From the IMG/VR virus record IMGVR_UViG_3300032322_001765, positions 124,001 through 188,000 of that record: DNA of 64,000 nt, one strand, 5' to 3'. A program made the translations under genes and the position numbers. Every line of letters starts with the position of its first letter. The stretch's first letter is position 1. Positions 47,744-56,539 of the stretch are shown here, piece by piece. The DNA is from a virus. The notes beneath the pieces were generated by a model. The model did not search any database, had not been told where the DNA came from, and saw only the letters and a list, made by a program, of their open reading frames with translations.

Positions 47744-48467
47744 TACTTATAGCCCAATTTCTTTCTTTACACCAAAAACATATATCACATGTAGGTACAT
47801 GTTGATTAGGTATGTATGTTTCATAAGTTATCCCTTCAAATTCACCCTCGCAACTTCTTGTTATAGAAAATAAGTCTAATAAGTTTCTTTTTCTATATTG
47901 TTGAATTACCCAATGTTTCTCAATAAATCTAAATGGGTGTATGGCATATACATTCATGTGCTTCATTAAACGCAGGTGTTGATTAAATTCAGTAGGATCA
48001 ATATCTCTTTCTTTCATCCCATCAAAGTTTTTATTTTTTGGATTTCTCGTAACACCATTATAGTAAGCACTAATTTTATTGTGATAACAAACATATTCAC
48101 TATACGCACGTATTTGAATATTATCTCCGCTTACTTTTTTACCATATTCGTCCATAAGCACAGGACCAGTTGCACCATATTCAATATCCGGTGCAATAAA
48201 ATTTACGTGTCTAGTCCATTCGAACGTTGGAAACTTCTTTGTTAAGTATTCATATACATTTTTTGAATCATATTCTTGCCATGGTCTAGTTTTCCACATA
48301 CGAATATGACTTATGATATGAATTTTCAGATTAGGGTTTTCATTTACTGCAAGTGAACATAATAGATATGCTAATAGCGCCGAATCGGCACCACCACTTA
48401 AACTGACAGCGATACTAGGCCATTCTTTATCATAGGGTATGTTAACGCCGTCTATGTTATATTCCAT
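47733..48467 (-). CDS. PP-loop ATP-pyrophosphatase, QueC-like
   Basis: 244 residues. PP-loop SGGADSA at 24-30 binds ATP. The C-terminal cysteines C206 and C227/C230/C233 (CDICFWC) reproduce the zinc site of 7-cyano-7-deazaguanine synthase (QueC). QueC converts carboxy-deazaguanine to preQ0 with ammonia. No QueD/QueE/FolE homologue was identified among the window's genes, so this may be a repurposed amide- or nitrile-forming ligase for a cargo metabolite. Overlaps the PLP gene by 11 nt. Confidence 0.75.
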   Translation of the reverse strand: MEYNIDGVNIPYDKEWPSIAVSLSGGADSALLAYLLCSLAVNENPNLKIHIISHIRMWKTRPWQEYDSKNVYEYLTKKFPTFEWTRHVNFIAPDIEYGATGPVLMDEYGKKVSGDNIQIRAYSEYVCYHNKISAYYNGVTRNPKNKNFDGMKERDIDPTEFNQHLRLMKHMNVYAIHPFRFIEKHWVIQQYRKRNLLDLFSITRSCEGEFEGITYETYIPNQHVPTCDICFWCKERNWAISNAM

Positions 48468-49311
48468 TTTCTTCTAAATAACGAATTAAAGGTGAAACAC
48501 CGACTGGCATGCCATTTTTTAATGCTAAATAAATGCTTTTTGTTTCAGTTAAATTAAAGTCCTTGCAAATTGTCTTATATCTATGTTCATGAGTATTCCA
48601 AAGGTAATCAGGTACTAGCTCATCTAAAAAATATGAACCAATCATTACTAATGCCTTATTATTCATATGGAAATCGTTCATTATTGTAATACTATCGCTA
48701 TCTTCATTTGACCATCGTAAACCTATTCTGTTCCAACCTAACCCTAATCCTTTACTTAAACTAATACCCACCGATTTAATATTTGGGTGATTAAAATCAA
48801 ATTCTATGTCAGTACATGTTGTAACCCATGCTCCGTCGATATGTACATCAATTTTTTTCTCTGCACACTCACTGAGTATATCCTGCATATTATTATGTAT
48901 AGATCCTATTTGTGGAAATGGCATAGCGATAATTAAAGGCACACCATGTATTAAATTTTTTGGGGTAACAAGGTATGATAAGTTTAATCTACTGTGGTAT
49001 CTGTAGTCATCAACTAGTGTTTGTACCCGATGGTGCATATAAATGTTATCGATAAATTGAGTGCATCCGTTAATAATATCTATACGGTTAAATTTTTTCA
49101 ATCCATATAACGAATTACGTTTAGATTCTGATAACCAATTTACAAATCGAAACTTAAATCTATTATAAACCTCATTACTAATGTCTTTGTCCAAACATCC
49201 ATGCAACACTTGTTGTATTAGAGTGTCAATTTTTTTATCTGTAAGTGGTTGTGGTCTTTCTATTTCTAAATACTTACTATCATAATCGGGTGCAATTTTA
49301 ATTCTATCCAC
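48457..49311 (-). CDS. Fold-type I PLP-dependent enzyme
   Basis: 284 residues with a GTG start, chosen because AGTAAATA lies 4 nt upstream, as at other operon heads here. VHIDGAW (Asp159) and SLSKGLGLGWNRIGLRW (Lys187) match the aminotransferase pyridine-nitrogen Asp and Schiff-base Lys. It is shorter than most (about 350-400), so the N-terminal region is reduced. May use amino donors for a pathway that includes the QueC-like enzyme next to it. Confidence 0.7.
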   Translation of the reverse strand: MDRIKIAPDYDSKYLEIERPQPLTDKKIDTLIQQVLHGCLDKDISNEVYNRFKFRFVNWLSESKRNSLYGLKKFNRIDIINGCTQFIDNIYMHHRVQTLVDDYRYHSRLNLSYLVTPKNLIHGVPLIIAMPFPQIGSIHNNMQDILSECAEKKIDVHIDGAWVTTCTDIEFDFNHPNIKSVGISLSKGLGLGWNRIGLRWSNEDSDSITIMNDFHMNNKALVMIGSYFLDELVPDYLWNTHEHRYKTICKDFNLTETKSIYLALKNGMPVGVSPLIRYLEENGI

Positions 49312-49315
49312 TGAC

Positions 49316-49323
49316 TATTTACT
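49316..49323 (-). promoter_or_regulatory. Late-promoter octamer AGTAAATA, N4 to GTG
   Basis: Minus strand, two differences from TATAAATA, 4 nt before the GTG at 49311. Shares one base with the opposing element at 49323-49330, forming a compact divergent promoter. Confidence 0.4.
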
Positions 49324-49330
49324 ATAAATA
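49323..49330 (+). promoter_or_regulatory. Late promoter TATAAATA, N4 to ATG
   Basis: Perfect octamer 4 nt before the ATG at 49335. Heads the plus-strand trio of hydroxylase and two radical SAM genes. Confidence 0.6.
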
Positions 49331-49334
49331 TTTC

Positions 49335-50003
49335 ATGCTTTCAAAATTGACTCTTTCTGTAGACGTAGATAGTTTAGTAAAACAAGTTAGTGAACTTAAT
49401 TTTGGTAAAAGTTTATCCATTAATTATACCACAGGAAAATTACTTAATGGTCCTTATCTAACGAAACCCGAATTTCTAAATACTCCTTTAGGAAATATTT
49501 TACAATCTATTGAAAATGTAGGTGAAGCTAGATTATTAAAACTAGAAAGTGGAGAATCTTATACTGCACATTCTGACCCAGATGATAGAATACATGTTCC
49601 TATCATAACCAATCTATATTCTTATATTATGGATTTGGACAACAATAAAATGTATCATTTGCCTGCTGATGGATCAGTGTGGTATATGGACACAAGTGTT
49701 ACACATGTGGCAGCAAACTTTGGAGGTAGAACTAGAATACATTTAAACATTCGAGTGCTACTTCCTAAATTTAAATCCCCTGGCTACAAATTAACTGTTA
49801 CAGGAGGCGATTATGATTGGAAACAGGAAGCATATTTTACCTTAATGACTTTTTTTAATAAATCTATTAAAGAAAGAATTATTACAGGATTTGAAAAGGT
49901 AAACGAAAGAGAAGTTTTATTAAATTGTGATCCAATCGTGCTTAATCCTTACATAAAAAAATTAGAAGATAAAGGGTTTAGTATATCTTTAAGCGCCACA
50001 TAA
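49335..50003 (+). CDS. Aspartyl/asparaginyl beta-hydroxylase-like 2OG-Fe(II) oxygenase
   Basis: 222 residues. H79-x-D81 in AHSDPDDRIHVPI, H124 in DTSVTHVAANFG and R134 in RTRIHLNIRV. The HSDP, HVPI and THVAANFG blocks match the Asp_Arg_Hydrox family, which hydroxylates Asp/Asn/Arg in proteins or peptides. Directly followed, with no gap, by a radical SAM gene, so peptide modification is a reasonable hypothesis. Confidence 0.8.
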   Translation: MLSKLTLSVDVDSLVKQVSELNFGKSLSINYTTGKLLNGPYLTKPEFLNTPLGNILQSIENVGEARLLKLESGESYTAHSDPDDRIHVPIITNLYSYIMDLDNNKMYHLPADGSVWYMDTSVTHVAANFGGRTRIHLNIRVLLPKFKSPGYKLTVTGGDYDWKQEAYFTLMTFFNKSIKERIITGFEKVNEREVLLNCDPIVLNPYIKKLEDKGFSISLSAT

Positions 50004-51053
50004 ATGACTTTCTACAATTCTGATTTAAAAATTTTAGATATTGAGCCATCTTCTTTTTGTAATGCAAAATGTCCTCAATGCATGAGAGAATCACAAAATG
50101 GTTCCTATGATTTTTTTAATCAAGTGAATTTAACTGATACTTTTTTTGAGATTTTTTTTCCTAAACAAGTAGTAATAAATTTAGAAATAGTTTCATTTAG
50201 TGGAAATGTGGGGGAACCTACAATGAATAAACATTTGATTGATATTATCAGGTGGTTTAGAAAACAAAACCCTAAAATTTATGTAGAAGTATACACGAAC
50301 GGCAGCGTACAGAAACCAAAGTTTTGGAGCGAATTAGGAGAAGTTATTGGACATAATGGTAATGTGATATTTGCCATCGATGGACTAGAGGATACTAATC
50401 ATATATACCGTATTGGAGTTAAATGGAACCTGCTAATGCAAAATGCAAAAGCATATATAGAATCTGGAGCGAAGGCAACATGGCAGTTTATACCTTTTCT
50501 ACACAACGAGCATCAAGTTGAGTTAGCTAAACAATTAAGTGCAGAAATGGGATTCGATAAATTTAAAATTAAAATATCACATAGAGATTTATTAAATCAA
50601 CAGCAAAATGAAAAAACTAGAGTCTATCCACCAAAAAATCCTATGTATACACATAGCGGAAATAAACTAGATTTTACTAATCTTGATGTTACTGAAAACT
50701 ATTTAAATAGTCTAGATATTAAATGTTATGCCATAGAAAATAGTAACTTATATATTTCTGCTGAAGGTTTAGTGTTCCCTTGTTGTCACACGGCTAGCAT
50801 TATACTTTTAGATGATAATATGGTACCTGAACCGTATAGTTGGATTAGGAAAACAAAAAGTCAATTTAATCTTAATGAAATTAATTTACATAACAATACT
50901 CTAGAACAAATTTTAAAATCAGTTACCTTTAATGAAATTAAAGAGTCATGGAACAAAGACATTAGCGTAGGAAAAAATGCAATATGTGCAGCGATTTGCG
51001 GCAAATGTAAAAATAACAAAAGTCTTATAGAAAATCTATTGCACCATGAATAA
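50004..51053 (+). CDS. Radical SAM protein with SPASM-like C-terminus (II)
   Basis: 349 residues. Core CNAKCPQC (C19/C23/C26), SGNVGEPTMN, YTNGS and IDGLEDTNHIYRIG. The C-terminus has LVFPCCHTAS and CAAICGKCKNN, consistent with auxiliary-cluster Cys as in SPASM proteins. Its pair is the protein at 51968-53053 (CQARCPMC, YIDAYKTILPCCW, CARVCGEF). Abuts the hydroxylase gene and overlaps the next gene by 8 nt. Confidence 0.88.
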   Translation: MTFYNSDLKILDIEPSSFCNAKCPQCMRESQNGSYDFFNQVNLTDTFFEIFFPKQVVINLEIVSFSGNVGEPTMNKHLIDIIRWFRKQNPKIYVEVYTNGSVQKPKFWSELGEVIGHNGNVIFAIDGLEDTNHIYRIGVKWNLLMQNAKAYIESGAKATWQFIPFLHNEHQVELAKQLSAEMGFDKFKIKISHRDLLNQQQNEKTRVYPPKNPMYTHSGNKLDFTNLDVTENYLNSLDIKCYAIENSNLYISAEGLVFPCCHTASIILLDDNMVPEPYSWIRKTKSQFNLNEINLHNNTLEQILKSVTFNEIKESWNKDISVGKNAICAAICGKCKNNKSLIENLLHHE

Positions 51054-51984
51054 ACTAATAAAAATAGAAATAGCTAATCCTAATGCATTGCGTATTAATT
51101 TTGTAATGACACGTAGTTGCACCTACGAATGTAGATATTGTCCGGATGATCTACATTACGGTACACATAGAGATATAAACTTAAATGATTTAAAACTGTT
51201 TCTTAGTAGATTTACGGATAGAAATACGGCCGTTCAATTGACAGGTGGTGAATGCACTACTCATCCACAATTTGAGGAAGTTATAAAATTAATTAAAGAC
51301 TTTAATTATAATGTACTAGTGGATTCTAACAGTGTTAGGACATTGCGCTTCTACGATGAAGTAAAACATTTAGTAGATAATTGGTGCATAACATTACATC
51401 CTAGTCAACATAAATTAGATTTAGAAAAATTAAAATTATTATCACAACATTCTTTTCTAGTGATTTATGTTATGATGGATCCTAATTATTGGGAGATATC
51501 ATTAGACTGGTTTGATCAAATATCAAAATTAAAAGATTTAAAAGTAACACCAATCCGAGTTATGAACAATTGGGGAGGTGCAAATTTTCACGCTAATTAC
51601 AGTGACGAACAATTAGAGTATTTGTCAAAGGCAGAATCTAAATGGCTTTTTACTGTTGAACGAGAAACAGAATTAAGAAAAACTCACATGTGGTTAGCGG
51701 ATACAGAATCTATAGCAACAGACACTACTGGAAACAGGGTTACACTAGATCCATTTAAAATGATACGCACAGGCACAAACAATTTTTATGGTTGGCAGTG
51801 TAAAGCCGGTAATGAATCAATATGCATATTTGATGACGGCAAAGCCATATGGGCAAATTGTGGGATTAAAAAATTTAACCATTACTTAGAGTTGACTCCT
51901 GAAATAATGGCTGAACCACTGAAATGTAATTTTTTAGCTTGTTCATGTGCTACTGATATTCGAGCCTCTAAGTCAAAGAATTAG
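51046..51984 (+). CDS. Radical SAM protein with SPASM-like C-terminus (III)
   Basis: 312 residues. Core CTYECRYC (C25/C29/C32), LTGGECTTHPQF and, near the C-terminus, WQCKAGNESICIFDDGKAIWANCG and CNFLACSCATD. The C-terminal order C..C..C.C matches the protein at 44659. GGEC in place of GGEP is a small variation in the SAM-binding motif. Its 3' end overlaps the convergent radical SAM gene by 17 nt. Confidence 0.88.
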   Translation: MNKLIKIEIANPNALRINFVMTRSCTYECRYCPDDLHYGTHRDINLNDLKLFLSRFTDRNTAVQLTGGECTTHPQFEEVIKLIKDFNYNVLVDSNSVRTLRFYDEVKHLVDNWCITLHPSQHKLDLEKLKLLSQHSFLVIYVMMDPNYWEISLDWFDQISKLKDLKVTPIRVMNNWGGANFHANYSDEQLEYLSKAESKWLFTVERETELRKTHMWLADTESIATDTTGNRVTLDPFKMIRTGTNNFYGWQCKAGNESICIFDDGKAIWANCGIKKFNHYLELTPEIMAEPLKCNFLACSCATDIRASKSKN

Positions 51985-53053
51985 TTTCTATCCACTGATC
52001 ATTGGGTTGACTTATATCTACATTTTTAAATTCACCGCATACTCTGGCACAGGTAATTAATTTTTCTTCATTCCATTTTTTGTGCCAAATATTTTGCCAA
52101 ATTTCAGAATCAATCACATTTTTTATTCCGTTTAGTGCATTAAGTTTTTCTACACCACCAAAATCTTCAATTAGTTTAGTGTATTGATTTTTTATATCTT
52201 CGCTTACATTATGATTGATATATTCAGGATCATAGTATGTATAGGGTATGGAACTTACCCAACAACAAGGAAGTATGGTTTTGTATGCGTCAATGTAGAT
52301 TTCTTTAAGATTTAAAACATGGCAGTTAATTTTTGCCTCAGCTATAAGTTGTTTATAAGAATTAATTACCTCTTTTGGCATAAACTTAATAGTAGTTTCA
52401 GTTGGGGGTTCAATTGTATGTGTATAGTTTCCTTCTTTATCTACAACATCGTATTTTGGTTCTACTAAAAAGCGTGAACTATTTTTTACAACAAATTTTG
52501 AGAAACCTAAACTTTTGGCTACTACCCTACATTCTTCTGTTTGATGCTCATTGTGTTTAAATTTTATAAATGTCCATTCGGCGATTCCCCCTGCATCAAT
52601 AAAAGCTTTTGCATTTTTTATTACAGTATTGTAATTAGTGCCTATCCTATATAATGAATGCGTATCAACTAATCCGTCAAGTGCGAAATGAACACAGTGA
52701 TCTACAGGAAGTGCCTTAGCTAAATCTATCCACCATGACGGCTTTCTAGCTCCGCCATTGGTGTGTATGGCAATTCGTACATTTGGATTCACATGTTTGA
52801 TGTACACACACATTTCTATTAGGTCATCATGCAGCATAGGATCACCAAAATTGCCGCAAAAATATATACATCGGACTAAGTTTAAAATTTCAGGAGAGAT
52901 GATCTTTTTAAACTCAATTAGTGTCCACTGAGTTAATTTTAAATATGGATTAGGCAACCCACCGTGATGATTTCTGGCACACATGGGGCACCTTGCCTGA
53001 CAATTATTAGTTAGCTCTATGTGAATAGATTTTAATTCATTAAATTTAAACAT
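51968..53053 (-). CDS. Radical SAM protein with SPASM-like C-terminus (IV)
   Basis: 361 residues. Core CQARCPMC (C18/C22/C25), FCGNFGDPMLHDDL, HTNGG and FALDGLVDTHSLYRIG. C-terminal ILPCCWVSS and CARVCGEF. Same architecture as the 50004-51053 protein, with alignable blocks. Last gene of the four-gene minus-strand operon starting at 56232. Overlaps the methyltransferase-like gene by 8 nt. Confidence 0.88.
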   Translation of the reverse strand: MFKFNELKSIHIELTNNCQARCPMCARNHHGGLPNPYLKLTQWTLIEFKKIISPEILNLVRCIYFCGNFGDPMLHDDLIEMCVYIKHVNPNVRIAIHTNGGARKPSWWIDLAKALPVDHCVHFALDGLVDTHSLYRIGTNYNTVIKNAKAFIDAGGIAEWTFIKFKHNEHQTEECRVVAKSLGFSKFVVKNSSRFLVEPKYDVVDKEGNYTHTIEPPTETTIKFMPKEVINSYKQLIAEAKINCHVLNLKEIYIDAYKTILPCCWVSSIPYTYYDPEYINHNVSEDIKNQYTKLIEDFGGVEKLNALNGIKNVIDSEIWQNIWHKKWNEEKLITCARVCGEFKNVDISQPNDQWIETNSLT

Positions 53054-53672
53054 TCGCCTTTCCTATAATCATGTATCTGTCATACAATGGCAATTCAAGT
53101 TTTTTTGCATTATAAACATGTAGTTTGCATTGATCTATAAAATGAGTTAAACTATTGGCAATTCGTATGTGTTCATCAATTTTGTAATTATTACTTTGTA
53201 CTACAATCAAACTATTGTGCGGTAAACAAGTTAACCATGTATCATATTGTTCTTGTGTAATGTGTTCACAACTAGTGTTGATAATAATATCTGCATTACT
53301 GTGAATTGCACACATATCCGATGTAATTGCTGTAAATCTTCCTTGCATTTCTTCTTTTTTATTCATAGTTCTAGCTATTTCTTCACAACTAGGATCTATA
53401 TCGATGGTACGAATATACTTAATAGAAATTTTACTTTGAAAAAGAAAACTAGCAAGAGTGCCGACCCACCCGCCGTGTATGTCAATACTGACAGGAAAAT
53501 TTAAACTTTTATCTTGTTCTGAACTGATAAAACTTTCTAAAGTTTCAATTAACCACTCTTTGCTTTGTATCTGTCCTCGCCAAAAGGCGTCTAGTGTACG
53601 TTTGGGGTCTTTGCTCTCACGAATGGCACACATCCAATAATGCAAGTGTTCAGTGTCTATATTCATGTTCAA
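53046..53672 (-). CDS. Class I SAM methyltransferase-like protein
   Basis: 208 residues. VSIDIHGGWVGTLASFLF matches motif I position (DIHGGW), then IRTIDIDPSCEEIARTMN (acidic end of strand 2) and ADIIINTSCEHITQEQYDTWL. A compact Rossmann methyltransferase is likely. The glycine-rich loop HGGW is unusual, so activity should be tested. Starts 1 nt before the upstream radical SAM gene ends, in the same operon. Confidence 0.65.
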   Translation of the reverse strand: MNMNIDTEHLHYWMCAIRESKDPKRTLDAFWRGQIQSKEWLIETLESFISSEQDKSLNFPVSIDIHGGWVGTLASFLFQSKISIKYIRTIDIDPSCEEIARTMNKKEEMQGRFTAITSDMCAIHSNADIIINTSCEHITQEQYDTWLTCLPHNSLIVVQSNNYKIDEHIRIANSLTHFIDQCKLHVYNAKKLELPLYDRYMIIGKANV

Positions 53673-54659
53673 CTATTCTGTTAACTTGCATTTTGGTATT
53701 TTGCTATCTGCCGAACTCACACAGCTAGGGGTTATACACTTTTTTGGCGAGCCAAATAATTTAAAACCATCAGTTAATGTTCCTAATGGTTGGTCGTGGC
53801 AACTATAACTTCTTTTAATTTCATCTCCCCGTATTATAACACTTTGATACCCTGAATTGCAATACCAACCTTTAAAATTATTAAAACCAAAAGAATTAAA
53901 TCTTTCTGCTTGGTCAAACAAGTACTCATTGTTGTCTTGGTCATACAAGCTTATTTGATATATTTCTTGCTCCTTTGCCTTTTGGGGGAACCCATTTTGC
54001 ATTATTGCAATCATTTCGTTTGTGTATCCATCTACAATTGCACTGGCGGTGTCGTTACTCTGTGGCTTTAGTGTGACATTGATTCCTTTATCATGAAATC
54101 TATTACACCTATCATACAACTCATAAAATTGATCTGGTACCATAACTTGATTAATGGTTACGTGAACATTTTCTCCCATTAAGAATAAACATTTTTCTGC
54201 AAATTCATTTTCATTCGCAAACTCACTATGATAACTTGCAGTAATTGATTTGCGTTGAAATAGTTCAGTAGACATGCACCAATTTCCCCACCATTTTTTG
54301 CTTGGACTTAAATTAGTAGTCATGTGTATACTTTGGTATGGGGTGATACCATCTTCAAGGTATTTTAATAAAGATAATAAATGTTTATAAGCAGTTGGTT
54401 CTCCGCCACTAAAGGACCAATGAAATTTATTAAATCTATTTTGCCTTGCTTGAGTTTTTATTGAATCTATTGTTTGAATGTATTTTTGAAAATCCGAATA
54501 GTCAGGCGTTTGGCTATTAGCATAAGGCCAACAATAGCTGCACTTATAATTACAGAACCTACCAAGAATCCAACTAATATTAAAGACATCATCTTTTATT
54601 AAAGTTTGTTGACCAAATTTTACTATTTTCTCAAATGGAATTTTTGTAAAATCGATCAT
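53673..54659 (-). CDS. Radical SAM protein (V of SPASM-like group)
   Basis: 328 residues from the ATG at 54659, which begins MIDFTKIPFEKIVKFG; an in-frame ATG at 54686 would add nine residues and overlap the upstream gene further. Core CNYKCSYC (C36/C40/C43), FSGGEPTAYKHL, TTNLS. C-terminus YCNSGYQSVIIRGDEIKRSYSC and KCITPSCVSS carries SPASM-type cysteines. Overlaps the upstream glycosyltransferase-like gene by 29 nt. Confidence 0.85.
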   Translation of the reverse strand: MIDFTKIPFEKIVKFGQQTLIKDDVFNISWILGRFCNYKCSYCWPYANSQTPDYSDFQKYIQTIDSIKTQARQNRFNKFHWSFSGGEPTAYKHLLSLLKYLEDGITPYQSIHMTTNLSPSKKWWGNWCMSTELFQRKSITASYHSEFANENEFAEKCLFLMGENVHVTINQVMVPDQFYELYDRCNRFHDKGINVTLKPQSNDTASAIVDGYTNEMIAIMQNGFPQKAKEQEIYQISLYDQDNNEYLFDQAERFNSFGFNNFKGWYCNSGYQSVIIRGDEIKRSYSCHDQPLGTLTDGFKLFGSPKKCITPSCVSSADSKIPKCKLTE

Positions 54660-56232
54660 ACTGTTCTTTGAGCCAGTCGTAGTCATTTATCCTTTTTAAT
54701 ACTTCTGTATCATTCTTGTTAGCCATCGCAAATTCTTTGCCTGCAATAGCTCCGTCAATTGCAAATTCGCCGTACTTCTTATCTTTGCCTACTGTACACC
54801 AAACGTTTAATCTGTCGTTAGTTTCAATTGAGTTTTGTCTATCAATTATTTGACTTGCTAACTTTACGCATTCTCTAAATGCACTTCGCCATGTATTGAA
54901 TGGATCCGTATTAAAATTAGTATAATTACTTAGTTTAATTACAGGTTCGTATAAATTACTTATACTTGTAGTCATATCAGGTTTATTAGTTTGCATATGT
55001 AACGTGTAGAATCTGGGTAATAGCTTTACACCACCGTACCCATATATTAACCCATTAATTGGATTAACGCTGCGCCAAACTCTAACTTTGGCTTGTTCAT
55101 AAAAAGGTACACTAAAATCAAAAGAAAAATCATCAACTAATGATGCATCGGCATCTACTACCCAAAAATAATCTGTTTTTGCAATCTTAGCAGCAGCAAT
55201 GTGTGCTTGATGTATCCCTGCTATGCCGTCAATTCTTTTTGCTTTTGGATATTTTTTAAGTACTAGTTCAAAATTTTTTTCAGCGTTTGGTTCACCGTAG
55301 CTTATGAATATTACGTCAAATTCACCTGGGTATTTGTATTTTATAAATGTTTCAGGACTTCTTCTGCTTACAGGAATTTCTTCTTTGTATTCTTTGCTAG
55401 CATTTGGTTGAAATACATCTACAATTCTTCCATCATTTGTTATAGAACTTAACGATCTACCTAATCGATTACATTCAAACAATATATCATCTTTATATAA
55501 TTCATACTGAGCTTCAAATAGGTTATCTAAATGTTCAAAATCTTTGATATCCCCTATATTAAAATTTTGTTTTGACAATGCGATATATGCTGCCTGCCTG
55601 GCGCCCAATATAGCCCAAACTCCATTTTCAACGTCTGTGCCTAAATGCATCCATCTCCAAAGTCTTTCATAATTTCTCCAGTTGATTTCTGAAATTTCTT
55701 TTACGAATATATCATTTTCCATACATAGTTTGATGCCTTCCCTAAACCCACTTCTCCAAGCTTGCTTTGGACTTGAATTTATGTTTACATCACTTAAACT
55801 ACGATTTAATTGTAGATAATTTTTAAAATCAAAATCAACACTATTAGGATTGGAGCTGTTTTCATGGGTACGCATAGTTTTCAGTTTTTCTACTGGCCAA
55901 ACTTTGATACCACCGTTACCATACGTATTTCCATTAATGTTGTTTTTACCACTAAAGCTTATTACACTGTCGGATACGTTTACGGTATCGACTAGATTCA
56001 GTTCAATTTGCAATAAATTATCGTGTACGTAGTTATCACCATCAACAATAATAACGTGACTATGATTTTCAACAAGATTTGCAACAGCTTTGTGTGCAGT
56101 GTCGCTTCCCTTTATATTGTCAACACGCAGTGCATTTGGACAAATTTCTAGTAAGCGTAAGTAATTGGCTTCTTTGTTTTCCTCTTGATAACTTAGAAAA
56201 ACGACTGGATAATTTTGAATTTTGAATAGCAT
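54631..56232 (-). CDS. Tandem GT-A glycosyltransferase-like protein (two repeated domains)
   Basis: 533 residues. Two copies of about 260 residues: the first has VIIVDGDNYVHDN and GNGGIKVWP, the second FWVVDADASLVDD and GYGGVKLLP. Each half also ends in xxWRSxFRExxKLxxxx and an Arg/Tyr-rich helix. DGDN and DADA look like the acidic metal motif of GT-A enzymes, with G.GG.K. marking a donor-loop equivalent. An internal duplication is therefore clear; activity of either half is unproven. Head of the four-gene operon from 56232. Confidence 0.65.
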   Translation of the reverse strand: MLFKIQNYPVVFLSYQEENKEANYLRLLEICPNALRVDNIKGSDTAHKAVANLVENHSHVIIVDGDNYVHDNLLQIELNLVDTVNVSDSVISFSGKNNINGNTYGNGGIKVWPVEKLKTMRTHENSSNPNSVDFDFKNYLQLNRSLSDVNINSSPKQAWRSGFREGIKLCMENDIFVKEISEINWRNYERLWRWMHLGTDVENGVWAILGARQAAYIALSKQNFNIGDIKDFEHLDNLFEAQYELYKDDILFECNRLGRSLSSITNDGRIVDVFQPNASKEYKEEIPVSRRSPETFIKYKYPGEFDVIFISYGEPNAEKNFELVLKKYPKAKRIDGIAGIHQAHIAAAKIAKTDYFWVVDADASLVDDFSFDFSVPFYEQAKVRVWRSVNPINGLIYGYGGVKLLPRFYTLHMQTNKPDMTTSISNLYEPVIKLSNYTNFNTDPFNTWRSAFRECVKLASQIIDRQNSIETNDRLNVWCTVGKDKKYGEFAIDGAIAGKEFAMANKNDTEVLKRINDYDWLKEQYDRFYKNSI

Positions 56233-56237
56233 GACAA

Positions 56238-56245
56238 TATTTATT
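56238..56245 (-). promoter_or_regulatory. Late-promoter octamer AATAAATA, N5 to ATG
   Basis: Minus strand, 5 nt before the ATG at 56232. Lies just left of the plus-strand sigma70-type promoter at 56269-56297, so island and tRNA array are divergently controlled from one intergenic gap. Confidence 0.5.
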
Positions 56246-56268
56246 AGAAAAAACGGGCAAATAAGTAT

Positions 56269-56297
56269 TTGACTATATAGATATCTTATTGTACAAT
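56269..56297 (+). promoter_or_regulatory. Sigma70-type promoter (TTGACT-N17-TACAAT)
   Basis: -35 TTGACT at 56269-56274, 17-nt spacer, -10 TACAAT at 56292-56297, a near-consensus host promoter. It opens the tRNA region and is 48 nt before the ATG of the small ORF at 56346. Confidence 0.75.
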
Positions 56298-56345
56298 GTG
56301 TACATTGAAAATGCGTAAAAAAGCTAGATAATTTAAGCTTTTATT

Positions 56346-56510
56346 ATGCCAGGACTAAATAACTTTACTATGATGAACTTTACTTGTAAAAATACGATGC
56401 TGCATGAAGGGCTATGGTCAGTTTTAGCCATAGAGTCTTTTGCGCCTGTATATCCAACAAGTATCCGTGGCACAAATGATAATCAAAGCGGCTACCGGGG
56501 AACGGAATAA
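56346..56510 (+). CDS. Small ORF downstream of strong promoter, function unknown
   Basis: 54 codons (ATG to TAA) beginning MPGLNNFTMMNFTCKN. It follows a strong sigma70-type promoter and is followed by a terminator at 56540-56570. No Shine-Dalgarno is evident upstream (CTTTTATT before the ATG), so it may be a chance ORF within a non-coding transcript. The stretch shows no domain signature. The transcript itself (about 56300-56570) is the stronger claim. Confidence 0.35.
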   Translation: MPGLNNFTMMNFTCKNTMLHEGLWSVLAIESFAPVYPTSIRGTNDNQSGYRGTE

Positions 56511-56539
56511 ACAAGTAACATTATAAAAGTTTATACGAA

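Noticed and set aside
24263-56232. A classical RiPP cluster with precursor peptide inside the island
   Set aside because: Intergenic gaps are almost absent and no short precursor ORF was found; only the PqqA-like peptide outside fits a radical SAM substrate.
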